From Alphaproteobacteria bacterium (GTDB lineage: Bacteria; Pseudomonadota; Alphaproteobacteria; Rhodobacterales; Rhodobacteraceae): DNA of 8,971 nt. The stretch's first letter is position 1; every line of letters starts with the position of its first letter. The position numbers were made by a program, and so were the translations under genes. The notes beneath the pieces were generated by a model. That model was not told the DNA's origin, ran no database searches, and was given only the letters and a program-made list of their open reading frames with translations. Below are positions 1 through 6,706 of this stretch, piece by piece. Where the stretch lies: positions 1 through 8,971 of the forward strand of contig RFKM01000063.1 of assembly GCA_003694465.1 (NCBI GenBank), given 5' to 3'.

Positions 1-1742
1 CCGAGGACGACCAGTTCGACCCCCTGAACCCGCGCCTCGAGGGTGCCCCAGATGCGGATGCCGGGATGGGTGCCAACCGGGTTGCGCACGACGCCGGTAT
101 TGAGCACCGAGGCGAAGAGGTCGCGGAAATCGCTCAGCGTGATCTTGCCTCCATGCGGCGCATCGCGCCGGATCGCCTCGACGATCCGCAAGGCCTCCTG
201 CCCGGCGGACTTCTCCCAAAGCGGCGCGGCGCTGCCTGTCGTGTGTCCGGCAACAACCTGGCTGGCAAGCGCAACGATTCGCTCGAGATGCTCCGAAAGC
301 GTGCCGGTTTGCGGGATGTCGAGCTGCTCGACAATCTTGGCGACCCACTCGGCCCAGGCTTGCCGATCCGCGTTGTCGCTGGCCCAGGCGAGAAGGCCTG
401 CGCGGTCGGGGAACGGCATGTTTTCGCGCAGCGCGCCCAGTTCGAGATCGCGCGTGTGCAGAAGGTGCTCGCCGCGGCTTTCGCCACCGCTGTTGGTCAG
501 GGGATGTTTGAGCAAGGCGAGAAGGGCTGCGGCGGTAACCGGGCGCCCGCTCATTTCGGAAACATGGCGGAGCAGGCGCCCCGGTGGCGAAAGCGGCAGG
601 GGCTGACCGGCGGAGTCATCGGGCACCAGATGCCAACGATCGAGCGCGGCGGTCACGCGACGGGCAAGAACGCGGTCGGGCGTGACGAGTGCGGCCGAAA
701 CGCCCTGTTCCGCCGCCTCCCGCAACACCAGCGCGATGGCGGTGGCCTCGAGGCGTGGCGATTCGGCCTCGATCAGGGTGACATCGCGCAGCGCCTCGCT
801 CACCTTCTCGAATTTCGGGCCTTCGCTCTGCCATTGGTCGGTCATCGGCGCTGGGCGCAGTGCCAGCGAAACCAGCGCGTTGCGCCGGGGCGATGGCGGC
901 GGGGCGTCGGTCCACGGGCGGGTGATGCCCGGGTCGGCGCCGAGCTCTGCAAACAGGCGGGCGAAGCGGTATTGCGGGTGGTCCTCGGCAAAGGGCGACT
1001 CGGCCAGCTGTTCCCATGCTTCGGGCGGCATATCGAAATCGAACCCCGGCAGGATGACGGCGCCCTGAGGCAGGCGGGAAACCGCCTCCATCAGCATCCG
1101 CGTCGCCCCGCGCGAGCCTGTCGAGCCCGCGATGATGATCGGGTCGCGCGGCGGGCGCTCCCGCCACTGCGCGGTCAGCCGCTCAACGACTTGGTGCTGG
1201 CGCGCCTCGGTGCCGGGCAATTCGGGCGAGTCGCCGGAAAAATACGCCTCGAGCGCCCGGATGAACGCGAGGCTGCGCTGCCAATGCGCGGAATGCGAGG
1301 AAACATCGAAATTTTCCAGCGCTTCGAGGGAAACGCCTTCGCCCTGCATCTCGTCCAGCAGGCCAGCCAGGCTGTCGGCGAGGCTGAAGATCGCCGAGCG
1401 GGGGGCAAGATCGGGCTGGGTTTCGAGCAGCCGGCCCACGATCTGCGCAATCTCGAGTCGCCGGCGCAGGGGCGAAACCGCGGGGGGGATATCGGCAAAG
1501 GTCGGGTCAAGGGCGAGGTCGGTGACAAGACGGATCTTCGGCATCAGAAGGCCGGGGCCCTCGTCAAACAGCTCCGCCATCCGCCGCTGCATCCGGCGCG
1601 TGTTGACGAGGACGGTGACGCGGGCCAGGTCCTCGGCCGGCCGGCCTTCGAAGCGCGTCCGCAGGCCCTGAACCACGGCGCGCGGAAAGTCGACCCCGGG
1701 CGCCAGGGCGAAAACCCGCGGGCTTCGGCTCGGCTCAAACAT
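1..1742 (-). CDS. addB: Double-strand break repair protein AddB (partial, N-terminal 580 codons)
   Basis: AddB is the second subunit of the AddAB helicase-nuclease, which resects double-strand DNA ends for RecA-dependent repair. The frame is open from an ATG at 1742 to the left edge, so the gene is 3'-truncated by the window; the family is usually near 1000 residues. The protein starts MFEPSRSPRVFALAPG. Family-typical stretches include VTVLVNTRRMQRRM near the N-terminus, IIIAGSTGSRGATRMLMEAV at residues 202-221 and RIWGTLEARVQGVELVVL at the visible end. There is no GxxGxGKT P-loop at the N-terminus, as expected for alphaproteobacterial AddB, where AddA is the motor. The C-terminal PD-(D/E)XK nuclease and iron-sulfur cysteines would lie outside the window. 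The start is supported by AAGGA (1748-1752) 5 nt upstream. It overlaps the end of tsaE by 8 bp, implying translational coupling. addA would be expected next, beyond the left edge. Confidence 0.93.
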   Translation of the reverse strand, partial: MFEPSRSPRVFALAPGVDFPRAVVQGLRTRFEGRPAEDLARVTVLVNTRRMQRRMAELFDEGPGLLMPKIRLVTDLALDPTFADIPPAVSPLRRRLEIAQIVGRLLETQPDLAPRSAIFSLADSLAGLLDEMQGEGVSLEALENFDVSSHSAHWQRSLAFIRALEAYFSGDSPELPGTEARQHQVVERLTAQWRERPPRDPIIIAGSTGSRGATRMLMEAVSRLPQGAVILPGFDFDMPPEAWEQLAESPFAEDHPQYRFARLFAELGADPGITRPWTDAPPPSPRRNALVSLALRPAPMTDQWQSEGPKFEKVSEALRDVTLIEAESPRLEATAIALVLREAAEQGVSAALVTPDRVLARRVTAALDRWHLVPDDSAGQPLPLSPPGRLLRHVSEMSGRPVTAAALLALLKHPLTNSGGESRGEHLLHTRDLELGALRENMPFPDRAGLLAWASDNADRQAWAEWVAKIVEQLDIPQTGTLSEHLERIVALASQVVAGHTTGSAAPLWEKSAGQEALRIVEAIRRDAPHGGKITLSDFRDLFASVLNTGVVRNPVGTHPGIRIWGTLEARVQGVELVVL

Positions 1743-2229
1743 CACTGTCCTTCAGAACTTCGGAAACGACCGAAAGCTGACGCTCCGGCCCGGAAAAGGC
1801 GAGATGGCGCTCCTCTTCCCCGGGCCCAGCCGAGAAGGTGACGAGCATTGCGCCTTCGGGCCGAAGGCTGCCGAGCCGATCGGGCCATTCCACAAGGCAT
1901 ATGGCCGTCTCGAAGGCCTCGGTCAGGCCGAGCTCTTCCACTTCGTCCGGGTGGGTGAGGCGGTAAAGGTCGGCATGCCAGATCTCGGTCTGGCCGGTGT
2001 CGTAGGTCTGGACAAGCGTGAAGGTCGGTGAGGGGACGTCTTCCGGCGGCGCCCCGTCGGCCGCGAGTCGGGCCTGAATGAGGGCCCGCGCGAAGGCGGT
2101 CTTGCCGCTGCCGATCGGTCCTTCCAGAAGGAGGGTGTCGCCGGGGGCAAGCCGTGGCGCGAGACGGGCGGCAAGGGCCTCGGTGGCCTGTGGAGAGAAC
2201 GATTGGAACTGCAAGGAGGCGGCACGCAT
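1735..2229 (-). CDS. tsaE: tRNA t6A biosynthesis ATPase TsaE
   Basis: TsaE is the P-loop ATPase that works with TsaD and TsaB to transfer the threonylcarbamoyl group to A37 of ANN-decoding tRNAs in the cytoplasm. The 164-residue protein has normal family length. The Walker A motif GPIGSGKT is at residues 37-44, the switch-like PSPTFTL at 66-72, the Walker B-type HADLYRL at 85-91, and the conserved VEWPDRL at 113-119. The start ATG follows an AAGG element about 6 nt upstream, and the gene begins 42 bp after the stop of the PAS-protein gene, so it is probably read from the same transcript. Its last 8 bp overlap addB. In many alphaproteobacteria amgK and murU sit between tsaE and addB; here they are absent. 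The C-terminal tail after residue 135 is less conserved and I assign it no role. Confidence 0.95.
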   Translation of the reverse strand: MRAASLQFQSFSPQATEALAARLAPRLAPGDTLLLEGPIGSGKTAFARALIQARLAADGAPPEDVPSPTFTLVQTYDTGQTEIWHADLYRLTHPDEVEELGLTEAFETAICLVEWPDRLGSLRPEGAMLVTFSAGPGEEERHLAFSGPERQLSVVSEVLKDSDV

Positions 2230-2271
2230 GCGACCCTTCTAAACGACCGGCGGTGCGCCGCAAGGGTTCGT

Positions 2272-3873
2272 CTAACCAGCGAGCACCCCGGTCTTGTCAG
2301 AAGAGGATGTCTCGGACGTGTGCCGTTCTTCCAGCCCCGGCGCGCCTTCAAGCGAAAAGGCAACCATCGTGGCGCCCTGCGCGAGCGGCGCGACATGGCA
2401 CGACAACGCCCGCCCGTCTTTCAGAAGGGCGCTGCCCGTCCAGGCCGTTCGCGGCCCGGTCCGTGTGGCAAACTTGCGGATCTCCGCCCAGAGGGGGGTG
2501 GGTGCGCAGGCTTCGCGCCAACCGGCGAGGGCCTCGTCGAGGCTGACTTCGGCAAGGGTCGTCGAAGGATCGCGCCCCCAGAGCCGGGCATAGGGCGTGT
2601 TTGCCGTGGCCAGCACGCCCGATGCGGTGAAGACGGCGATTGCCGAGGGCAGGGCGTCGAGAACCGTCTGGCTGATCTCGATTTCGGTGCGGAAGCGCCG
2701 GGTCAGGGTGACTTCGGAAGAGATGTCTTCGAACAGCAGGGCAAGGGCGCCGTCTGGATGGGGGCGGCCGGTGACGCGATAGGTCTGCCCGGTGGGCAGC
2801 GCCCAGGTCTCTTCATAGTCTCCATGTTCGGCCGCGCGCACGAGATCGGCAATCTGCTGGCGCCAGCTCTTGTAGTCGCGCGGCTCGGGAATCATTCTTG
2901 CGTCGCGCAACTTGTCGAGGAAGGACGCCAACGAGGGCCGGGAAACAAGGAACGATGCCGGCAGCCCGGTCAGGTCGATGAGCGCGGGGTTGAACATGGT
3001 GAGCGCACGCGCCCGGTCGAATATGACGAGCCCGATCGGCAGCGCGGCGAAGGTCTTGGTCAGTGTGGTGACAAATTCCCGCAGCGATGTTTCGGCCTGA
3101 ACGAGCGCATCGACGGGGCTTGCGGTGCATACACGGCTTCCATCCGGCCGGGTTGCGCGCCAGATATCGAACCAGCGGCGCGTGTCCTCGTCCGGAAGAG
3201 AAATGGCAAGGCGCTCGGTCGAGACCTCGTCGTCACTTTCGGTGTCTGCCTTGCCGGTGGGAAGATCGAAAATCGGGGCCGGCGGCCAGACTTCCGGACC
3301 GCGGTCCGAGGCCAGCGCGGCAAGATCGAGATAGGCCCGGTTCGCCCAGACGATTTCGCCCGACGGCGACTCCTTCCATTGCGGAAAGGGCGCATGCTCC
3401 GTGATGTCGCGCAAGCTCGTGAGTTCCTGCCGCATGGCAATGACAACTTCTTCACCCGATGCCGTGGCAACGGCCGCCTGCTGTGCATCGAAAGTAAACC
3501 AGGCAAGCCCATCTTCCCACTGGGCGCGAATGTGCCTGTCTTCCGAGCGGGAAACGAACTCCATTTCGCCAAGCTCGGCCAGTTCGCCCACGCGACGGGC
3601 CAGGTCGGGAAAATCCGGTGCTAGCAGCCGGGAAAAGCGCGCCCAGTCCGACCCTTCGGCCGGTGCCGTTTCTAGGAATTCCCGGGCGGTTGGGGTGGCA
3701 TCGACGAGGATTTCGTCATCGAACACGAAGATGGTCGCGCTGCGATCTTCGGCACCGACCACGCGACGCGTCCGTTTGCGCCGCGCCTCGAACGTCGCGA
3801 ACCCGACCAGGGCCAGAAAGGCAATCAGGAAGGCGCTGGCAACGATCGCGGCAGGCAACAGCAGGGTTTGCAT
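2272..3873 (-). CDS. Membrane-anchored multi-PAS protein, probable kinase-less DivL homologue
   Basis: A 533-residue protein with one N-terminal transmembrane helix (about residues 5-28) followed by basic RRKRTRR, so the bulk is cytoplasmic. I read four PAS-like units: about 45-135 (degenerate), 155-255 (EIVWANRAYLDLA), 270-385 (GLVIFDRARALTMFNPALIDL, then LLFEDIS) and 395-510 (AIAVFTASGVLATANTPYARLW). It then ends in a Ser/Thr-rich tail of about 20 residues. There is no DHp helix, H-box, N-box or G-box, so it cannot be a histidine kinase. Anchor, PAS repeats and position just before tsaE/addB match DivL, which tunes the CckA-ChpT-CtrA phosphorelay; Caulobacter DivL carries a kinase-like C-terminus that this protein lacks. 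The start has GGAG (3881-3884) 7 nt upstream. A perfect CtrA box lies upstream (3922-3937), supporting the DivL assignment. The PAS fold is clear; the DivL identity is inferred from architecture and context. Confidence 0.85.
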   Translation of the reverse strand: MQTLLLPAAIVASAFLIAFLALVGFATFEARRKRTRRVVGAEDRSATIFVFDDEILVDATPTAREFLETAPAEGSDWARFSRLLAPDFPDLARRVGELAELGEMEFVSRSEDRHIRAQWEDGLAWFTFDAQQAAVATASGEEVVIAMRQELTSLRDITEHAPFPQWKESPSGEIVWANRAYLDLAALASDRGPEVWPPAPIFDLPTGKADTESDDEVSTERLAISLPDEDTRRWFDIWRATRPDGSRVCTASPVDALVQAETSLREFVTTLTKTFAALPIGLVIFDRARALTMFNPALIDLTGLPASFLVSRPSLASFLDKLRDARMIPEPRDYKSWRQQIADLVRAAEHGDYEETWALPTGQTYRVTGRPHPDGALALLFEDISSEVTLTRRFRTEIEISQTVLDALPSAIAVFTASGVLATANTPYARLWGRDPSTTLAEVSLDEALAGWREACAPTPLWAEIRKFATRTGPRTAWTGSALLKDGRALSCHVAPLAQGATMVAFSLEGAPGLEERHTSETSSSDKTGVLAG

Positions 3874-3921
3874 CGCAAGGCTCCGATCAGGGCTGTTTTG
3901 CCCGAGCCTAGGCGGTTGATG

Positions 3922-3937
3922 GTTAACGAAGGCTTAA
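3922..3937 (-). promoter_or_regulatory. CtrA binding site upstream of the PAS/DivL-like gene
   Basis: On the minus strand the sequence reads TTAA-GCCTTCG-TTAAC, an exact match to the alphaproteobacterial CtrA consensus TTAA-N7-TTAAC. It continues into TTAACCAT (3919-3926), the extended half-site. It ends 48 bp before the ATG of the PAS-protein gene, in the 85-bp gap behind regB, where a promoter for that gene is expected. No clear -10 element was picked out. The motif match is seen directly; control by CtrA is inferred. Confidence 0.7.
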
Positions 3938-3958
3938 GGGCCGCACCGGGCCCGTGCT

Positions 3959-5341
3959 TCAAATTTCGAACGGTTCGTTTCTCGAAAGCGTCGGAGACCG
4001 CTCGGCAGCCTCGATCCGGTCGTCACCCCGCCTCCAGACGACTTCGGTAATCGCCCCGCACCGCGGGCTGCAGGCCTGTCCGGACGCCTTGCCGTTGGCA
4101 AAGCGAAGTTCGGCCCCGGTACGTTCGAGAAGGGTGCGGGCGATGAACAGCCCGAGCCCCATGCCCTCGTATTCCGGGCGCAGATCGGCGTTGTCCGTTC
4201 TTTTGCCGCGCCGCAGGAATGGATCGCCCAGCTTCCCCATCAAATGCGGTGGGAAGCCCGGCCCATCGTCGGCAACCTTGATCGAGATCCGGTTTTCGTT
4301 CCATGCAAGGTCGATCCAAACCGTCGAAGTGGCAAAATCCACGGCGTTCTGGATCAGGTTGCGCAGGCCGTGAATCACCTCGGGGCGCCGCAGGATGACC
4401 GGCTCGACCTCGCCCCCGGCGCCGGCCGCCGAAATGACGATTTCCTTTCCCCGGTTCTCGTGTGGTTCGGCCGCCTCGGCGAGCACGGCCGACAGGGGGG
4501 CCTGATGCATGAGCTTGTCGTCCTTGCCCATCCGACCCATCGATCGCAGGATCTCCCGGCAGCGGTCGGCCTGGTCGCGAATCAGGGCCGCGTCTTCATG
4601 CAGGTCGGTCCCCTCGTCGAGGTCCGACAGCATCTCCGACGACACCAGCGTGATCGTGGCGAGCGGCGTTCCCAGCTCGTGCGCCGCCGCCGCGACGACG
4701 CCGCCGATATCGGTCATGCGCTGGGCGCGCGCCAGCGCCATCTGCGTGGCAAGAAGCGCCCGGCTCATGGACTGGATCTCTCGGCTGACCCGTCCCGAGT
4801 AGAGCCCGATGAAAAGGATTGCGACAACCACCGCAACCCATTGACCGAGGCGGAAAACCGGCGGCAGTGCGAGCACGACGCCGGCATGGGTGACGAGCGG
4901 CATATACATCAGCGCGATCGCGCTCAGAACAAGGATCGCCGCGGCCGAAACGGCGACAGCGCCCCAAAGCGGCAAGACGGTTGCGGCAATCGTCACCGGG
5001 GCGAGCACAAGCAAGGCGAAGGGGTTGTTGAGACCGCCGGTCAACCCCAGCAGCAGGCCGAGCTGAAGGGTGTCGAAGGTCAGAAGCGCAACGGTCTCGG
5101 TTTCCGACAGGCGCCGGTTTTCCGGGTGGACGAAATGGAGAACGACGTTGAGCGCGACCGAAAGGCCGATGGCCAGGGCGCAGAGGCCAAGGTTCAGGTC
5201 GAGATCAAACAGCCGTTGGCTGATGACGATCGCGGCGATCTGCCCCGCAACAGCGATCCAGCGCAGGAGAACCAGCGTTCTGAGGCGGACCCAGCGCGAA
5301 GGGTATTCGGGGCCGAGGATTTCCCGAGAAGTCTTGTCCAT
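3959..5341 (-). CDS. regB: Redox-sensing sensor histidine kinase RegB/PrrB
   Basis: RegB is an inner-membrane histidine kinase that phosphorylates RegA when the quinone pool is reduced or oxygen is low, controlling respiration, carbon and nitrogen fixation and, in phototrophs, photosynthesis genes. The 460-residue protein has about six membrane helices between residues 21 and 182. The ubiquinone-binding signature GGLNNPF is at 102-108. The H-box AAHELGTPLATI carries His221, and the redox-active cysteine in DRCREILRSMG is Cys261 (Cys265 in R. capsulatus). The N-box (HGLRNLIQNA, Asn332), DDGPGF (358-363) and EGMGLGLF (392-399) complete the ATPase domain. Two further cysteines, Cys424 and Cys428, form a CxxxC near the C-terminus, followed by a charged tail. 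The start follows GGGGGCAGG. It diverges from senC across an 89-bp gap, the classic arrangement. All catalytic and sensing residues are intact. Confidence 0.97.
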   Translation of the reverse strand: MDKTSREILGPEYPSRWVRLRTLVLLRWIAVAGQIAAIVISQRLFDLDLNLGLCALAIGLSVALNVVLHFVHPENRRLSETETVALLTFDTLQLGLLLGLTGGLNNPFALLVLAPVTIAATVLPLWGAVAVSAAAILVLSAIALMYMPLVTHAGVVLALPPVFRLGQWVAVVVAILFIGLYSGRVSREIQSMSRALLATQMALARAQRMTDIGGVVAAAAHELGTPLATITLVSSEMLSDLDEGTDLHEDAALIRDQADRCREILRSMGRMGKDDKLMHQAPLSAVLAEAAEPHENRGKEIVISAAGAGGEVEPVILRRPEVIHGLRNLIQNAVDFATSTVWIDLAWNENRISIKVADDGPGFPPHLMGKLGDPFLRRGKRTDNADLRPEYEGMGLGLFIARTLLERTGAELRFANGKASGQACSPRCGAITEVVWRRGDDRIEAAERSPTLSRNEPFEI

Positions 5342-5375
5342 CCTGCCCCCGATAAGCCGAACCGCGATCTGTCCC

Positions 5376-5405
5376 CTTGTAAGCGCGGGGCAGATGGTTG
5401 ATCAA
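5376..5405 (-). promoter_or_regulatory. Candidate sigma70-type promoter for regB
   Basis: On the minus strand TTGATC (5400-5405) and TACAAG (5376-5381) are separated by 18 bp; each matches 4 of 6 consensus positions. The implied start lies about 25-30 nt before the regB ATG. The -10 box sits inside an inverted repeat CCGCG (5362-5366) / CGCGG (5384-5388), a possible operator. The assignment rests on spacing and consensus only. Confidence 0.35.
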
Positions 5406-5420
5406 TGCAGCGAAACATTC

Positions 5421-5424
5421 GGAG
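5421..5424 (+). promoter_or_regulatory. Ribosome binding site that fixes the senC start
   Basis: GGAG with 6 nt spacing to the ATG at 5431. An in-frame ATG at 5398 has no comparable site and would put charged residues before the membrane anchor, so 5431 is preferred. Confidence 0.75.
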
Positions 5425-5430
5425 ATCGAG

Positions 5431-6069
5431 ATGCGAAAAATCGTGGCAATCACCGCGGCTCTGGCCGTGGCCGGTTTTCTGGGTCTGAGCTGGTGGATGA
5501 CGCGCGGTGGGCCGGAGGATGCCTTCGCGCAGTGCCGGCAAACCTCGGTTGGCACGGGCACGGCGTCGATCGGCGGCCCGCTCTCGCTGATCGACGAAAA
5601 CGGCAAGCCGGTGACCGACAAGGACATCTTCACCAAGCCGACGCTTCTTTATTTCGGTTATACCTTCTGCCCCGATGTCTGCCCGGCCGACAATGCGCGC
5701 AATGCCGAGGCGCTCGATATCCTGCTTGGTGATGGTTACGATGCGCAGATGGCCTTCATCTCGATCGATCCGGAACGAGACACGCCGGAACGCCTGCGCG
5801 ACTTCACCGACTATCTGCACCCGCAAGCGCTGGGCTTTACCGGCAGCATGGAGCAGATCCGCGCGGCAAGCCAGGCCTACAAGACCTATTTCCGCAAGCA
5901 GGAAGGCGGCGACCCCGACTACTACCTGATCGACCATTCGACCTTTACCTATCTCGTTCTGCCTGAAATCGGCTTCGTCGAGTTCTTCCGGCGCGATACC
6001 ACGCCAGAAGACATGGCCCGCAGGACCGAATGTTTCATCGAGGCCGCGCGGCAGGCTGCCGGAAAATGA
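5431..6069 (+). CDS. senC: SCO/SenC/PrrC family copper and thiol protein of cytochrome oxidase assembly
   Basis: SenC (PrrC in R. sphaeroides) is a membrane-anchored periplasmic thioredoxin-fold protein that binds copper through two cysteines and a histidine. It helps deliver copper to haem-copper oxidases and relays oxidase state to RegB. The 212-residue protein starts with a signal anchor (about residues 4-22), then the SCO motif CPDVCP with Cys80 and Cys84, the conserved SIDPERDTPE (111-120), and the ligand histidine His169 in LIDHSTFTYL. Two additional cysteines, Cys35 just after the anchor and Cys201 near the C-terminus, could form a disulfide. The start at 5431 is chosen for its GGAG and for the compact MRKIVAITAALAVAG anchor. 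It diverges from regB and lies 76 bp before regA on the same strand, the standard regB / senC-regA layout. Confidence 0.95.
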   Translation: MRKIVAITAALAVAGFLGLSWWMTRGGPEDAFAQCRQTSVGTGTASIGGPLSLIDENGKPVTDKDIFTKPTLLYFGYTFCPDVCPADNARNAEALDILLGDGYDAQMAFISIDPERDTPERLRDFTDYLHPQALGFTGSMEQIRAASQAYKTYFRKQEGGDPDYYLIDHSTFTYLVLPEIGFVEFFRRDTTPEDMARRTECFIEAARQAAGK

Positions 6070-6081
6070 TTCTGCGATAAA

Positions 6082-6110
6082 TTGACCTGCGACGATCCTG
6101 CGCATAGGTT
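6082..6110 (+). promoter_or_regulatory. Candidate regA promoter with an embedded RegA/PrrA-like operator
   Basis: TTGACC (6082-6087; 5 of 6 to the -35 consensus) and TAGGTT (6105-6110; 3 of 6 to the -10 consensus) are separated by exactly 17 bp. The spacer reads TGCGACGATCCTGCGCA: a dyad TGCG-N9-CGCA filling the whole spacer. It also holds GCGAC-N5-TGCGC (6089-6103), which differs by one base from the GCGNC...GNCGC half-site pair reported for PrrA/RegA as I recall it. The implied start is about 30 nt before the regA ATG. The sequence is seen directly; regulation is inferred. Confidence 0.45.
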
Positions 6111-6145
6111 CGGGGCAACGTGCGGACAAATTCCGGAGAGCGCAT

Positions 6146-6700
6146 ATGTCGGAAGCCCAGCAATACGAGATCGGCGAAGATCCCTCCCTGCTGCTCGTGG
6201 ATGACGACCAGCCTTTCCTGCGCCGTCTGGCCCGGGCGATGGAAAAGCGCGGCTTCTCTCCGGTGACGGCCGCGTCGGTTGCCGAAGGCAAGGCCCGGGT
6301 TGCCGAGCAGCCCACCGCCTATGCGGTGATCGACCTGCGGCTCGACGACGGAAACGGGCTCGATGTGGTCGAAGCGTTGCGAGAGCGGCGGCCCGATGCG
6401 CACATCGTCGTTCTGACGGGATATGGCGCGATTGCCACCGCGGTTGCCGCGGTCAAGATCGGGGCAACCGACTATCTTTCCAAACCCGCCGATGCCGACG
6501 ACATTGCCCGTTCGCTGCTCGCCAGCGGTGATCAACTGCCACCGCCGCCCGAAAATCCGATGAGCGCCGACCGGGTGCGCTGGGAGCATATCCAGCGCGT
6601 CTACGAGATGTGCGACCGCAACGTCTCCGAAACCGCGCGCCGGCTCAACATGCACCGGCGGACCTTGCAGCGCATCCTTGCCAAGCGCAGCCCGAAATAG
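6146..6700 (+). CDS. regA: Global redox response regulator RegA/PrrA/ActR
   Basis: RegA is the cytoplasmic DNA-binding partner of RegB and a global regulator of respiratory and redox metabolism. The 184-residue protein has the usual length. The receiver domain has the acidic pocket Asp19-Asp21, phospho-acceptor Asp63 in VIDLRLDDGNGLDVVEALRE, Thr91 and Lys113. A proline hinge (LPPPPENPM, 131-139) leads to a Fis-type helix-turn-helix, NVSETARRLNMHRRTLQRIL (159-178), in a nearly invariant C-terminal block. Cys156 in VYEMCDRN matches the cysteine reported as redox-active in R. capsulatus RegA. GGAGAG (6135-6140) precedes the ATG by 5 nt. It follows senC by 76 bp with its own candidate promoter, and a small lipoprotein gene begins 6 bp after its stop. 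hvrA, which follows regA in R. capsulatus, is missing here. Confidence 0.98.
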   Translation: MSEAQQYEIGEDPSLLLVDDDQPFLRRLARAMEKRGFSPVTAASVAEGKARVAEQPTAYAVIDLRLDDGNGLDVVEALRERRPDAHIVVLTGYGAIATAVAAVKIGATDYLSKPADADDIARSLLASGDQLPPPPENPMSADRVRWEHIQRVYEMCDRNVSETARRLNMHRRTLQRILAKRSPK

Positions 6701-6706
6701 CTGACG

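Noticed and set aside
66..1841. Long plus-strand open frame of 591 codons opposite addB
   Set aside because: It lies in exact codon register with addB on the other strand. In GC-rich genes such antisense frames stay open because TTA, CTA and TCA codons are rare. The translation is Arg/Gly-rich and shows no domain.
2203..3624. Plus-strand open frame of 473 codons opposite the PAS gene
   Set aside because: Codon-aligned antisense of a gene with clear PAS motifs, a good ribosome binding site and an upstream CtrA box; low-complexity basic translation.
3938..3953. GGGCC-N6-GGCCC hairpin after the regB stop as a terminator
   Set aside because: The stem is only 5 bp and on the minus strand is followed by TTAAG, not a T tract; it also abuts the CtrA box. 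A Rho-independent terminator is not supported.
4244..5401. Plus-strand open frame of 385 codons opposite regB
   Set aside because: Codon-aligned antisense of regB, which has every kinase motif.
5398..5405. TTGATCAA palindrome resembling an FNR/FnrL box
   Set aside because: The FnrL consensus needs four bases between TTGAT and ATCAA. Here the arms overlap, so a dimer could not bind in the usual way. It does supply the candidate regB -35 element.
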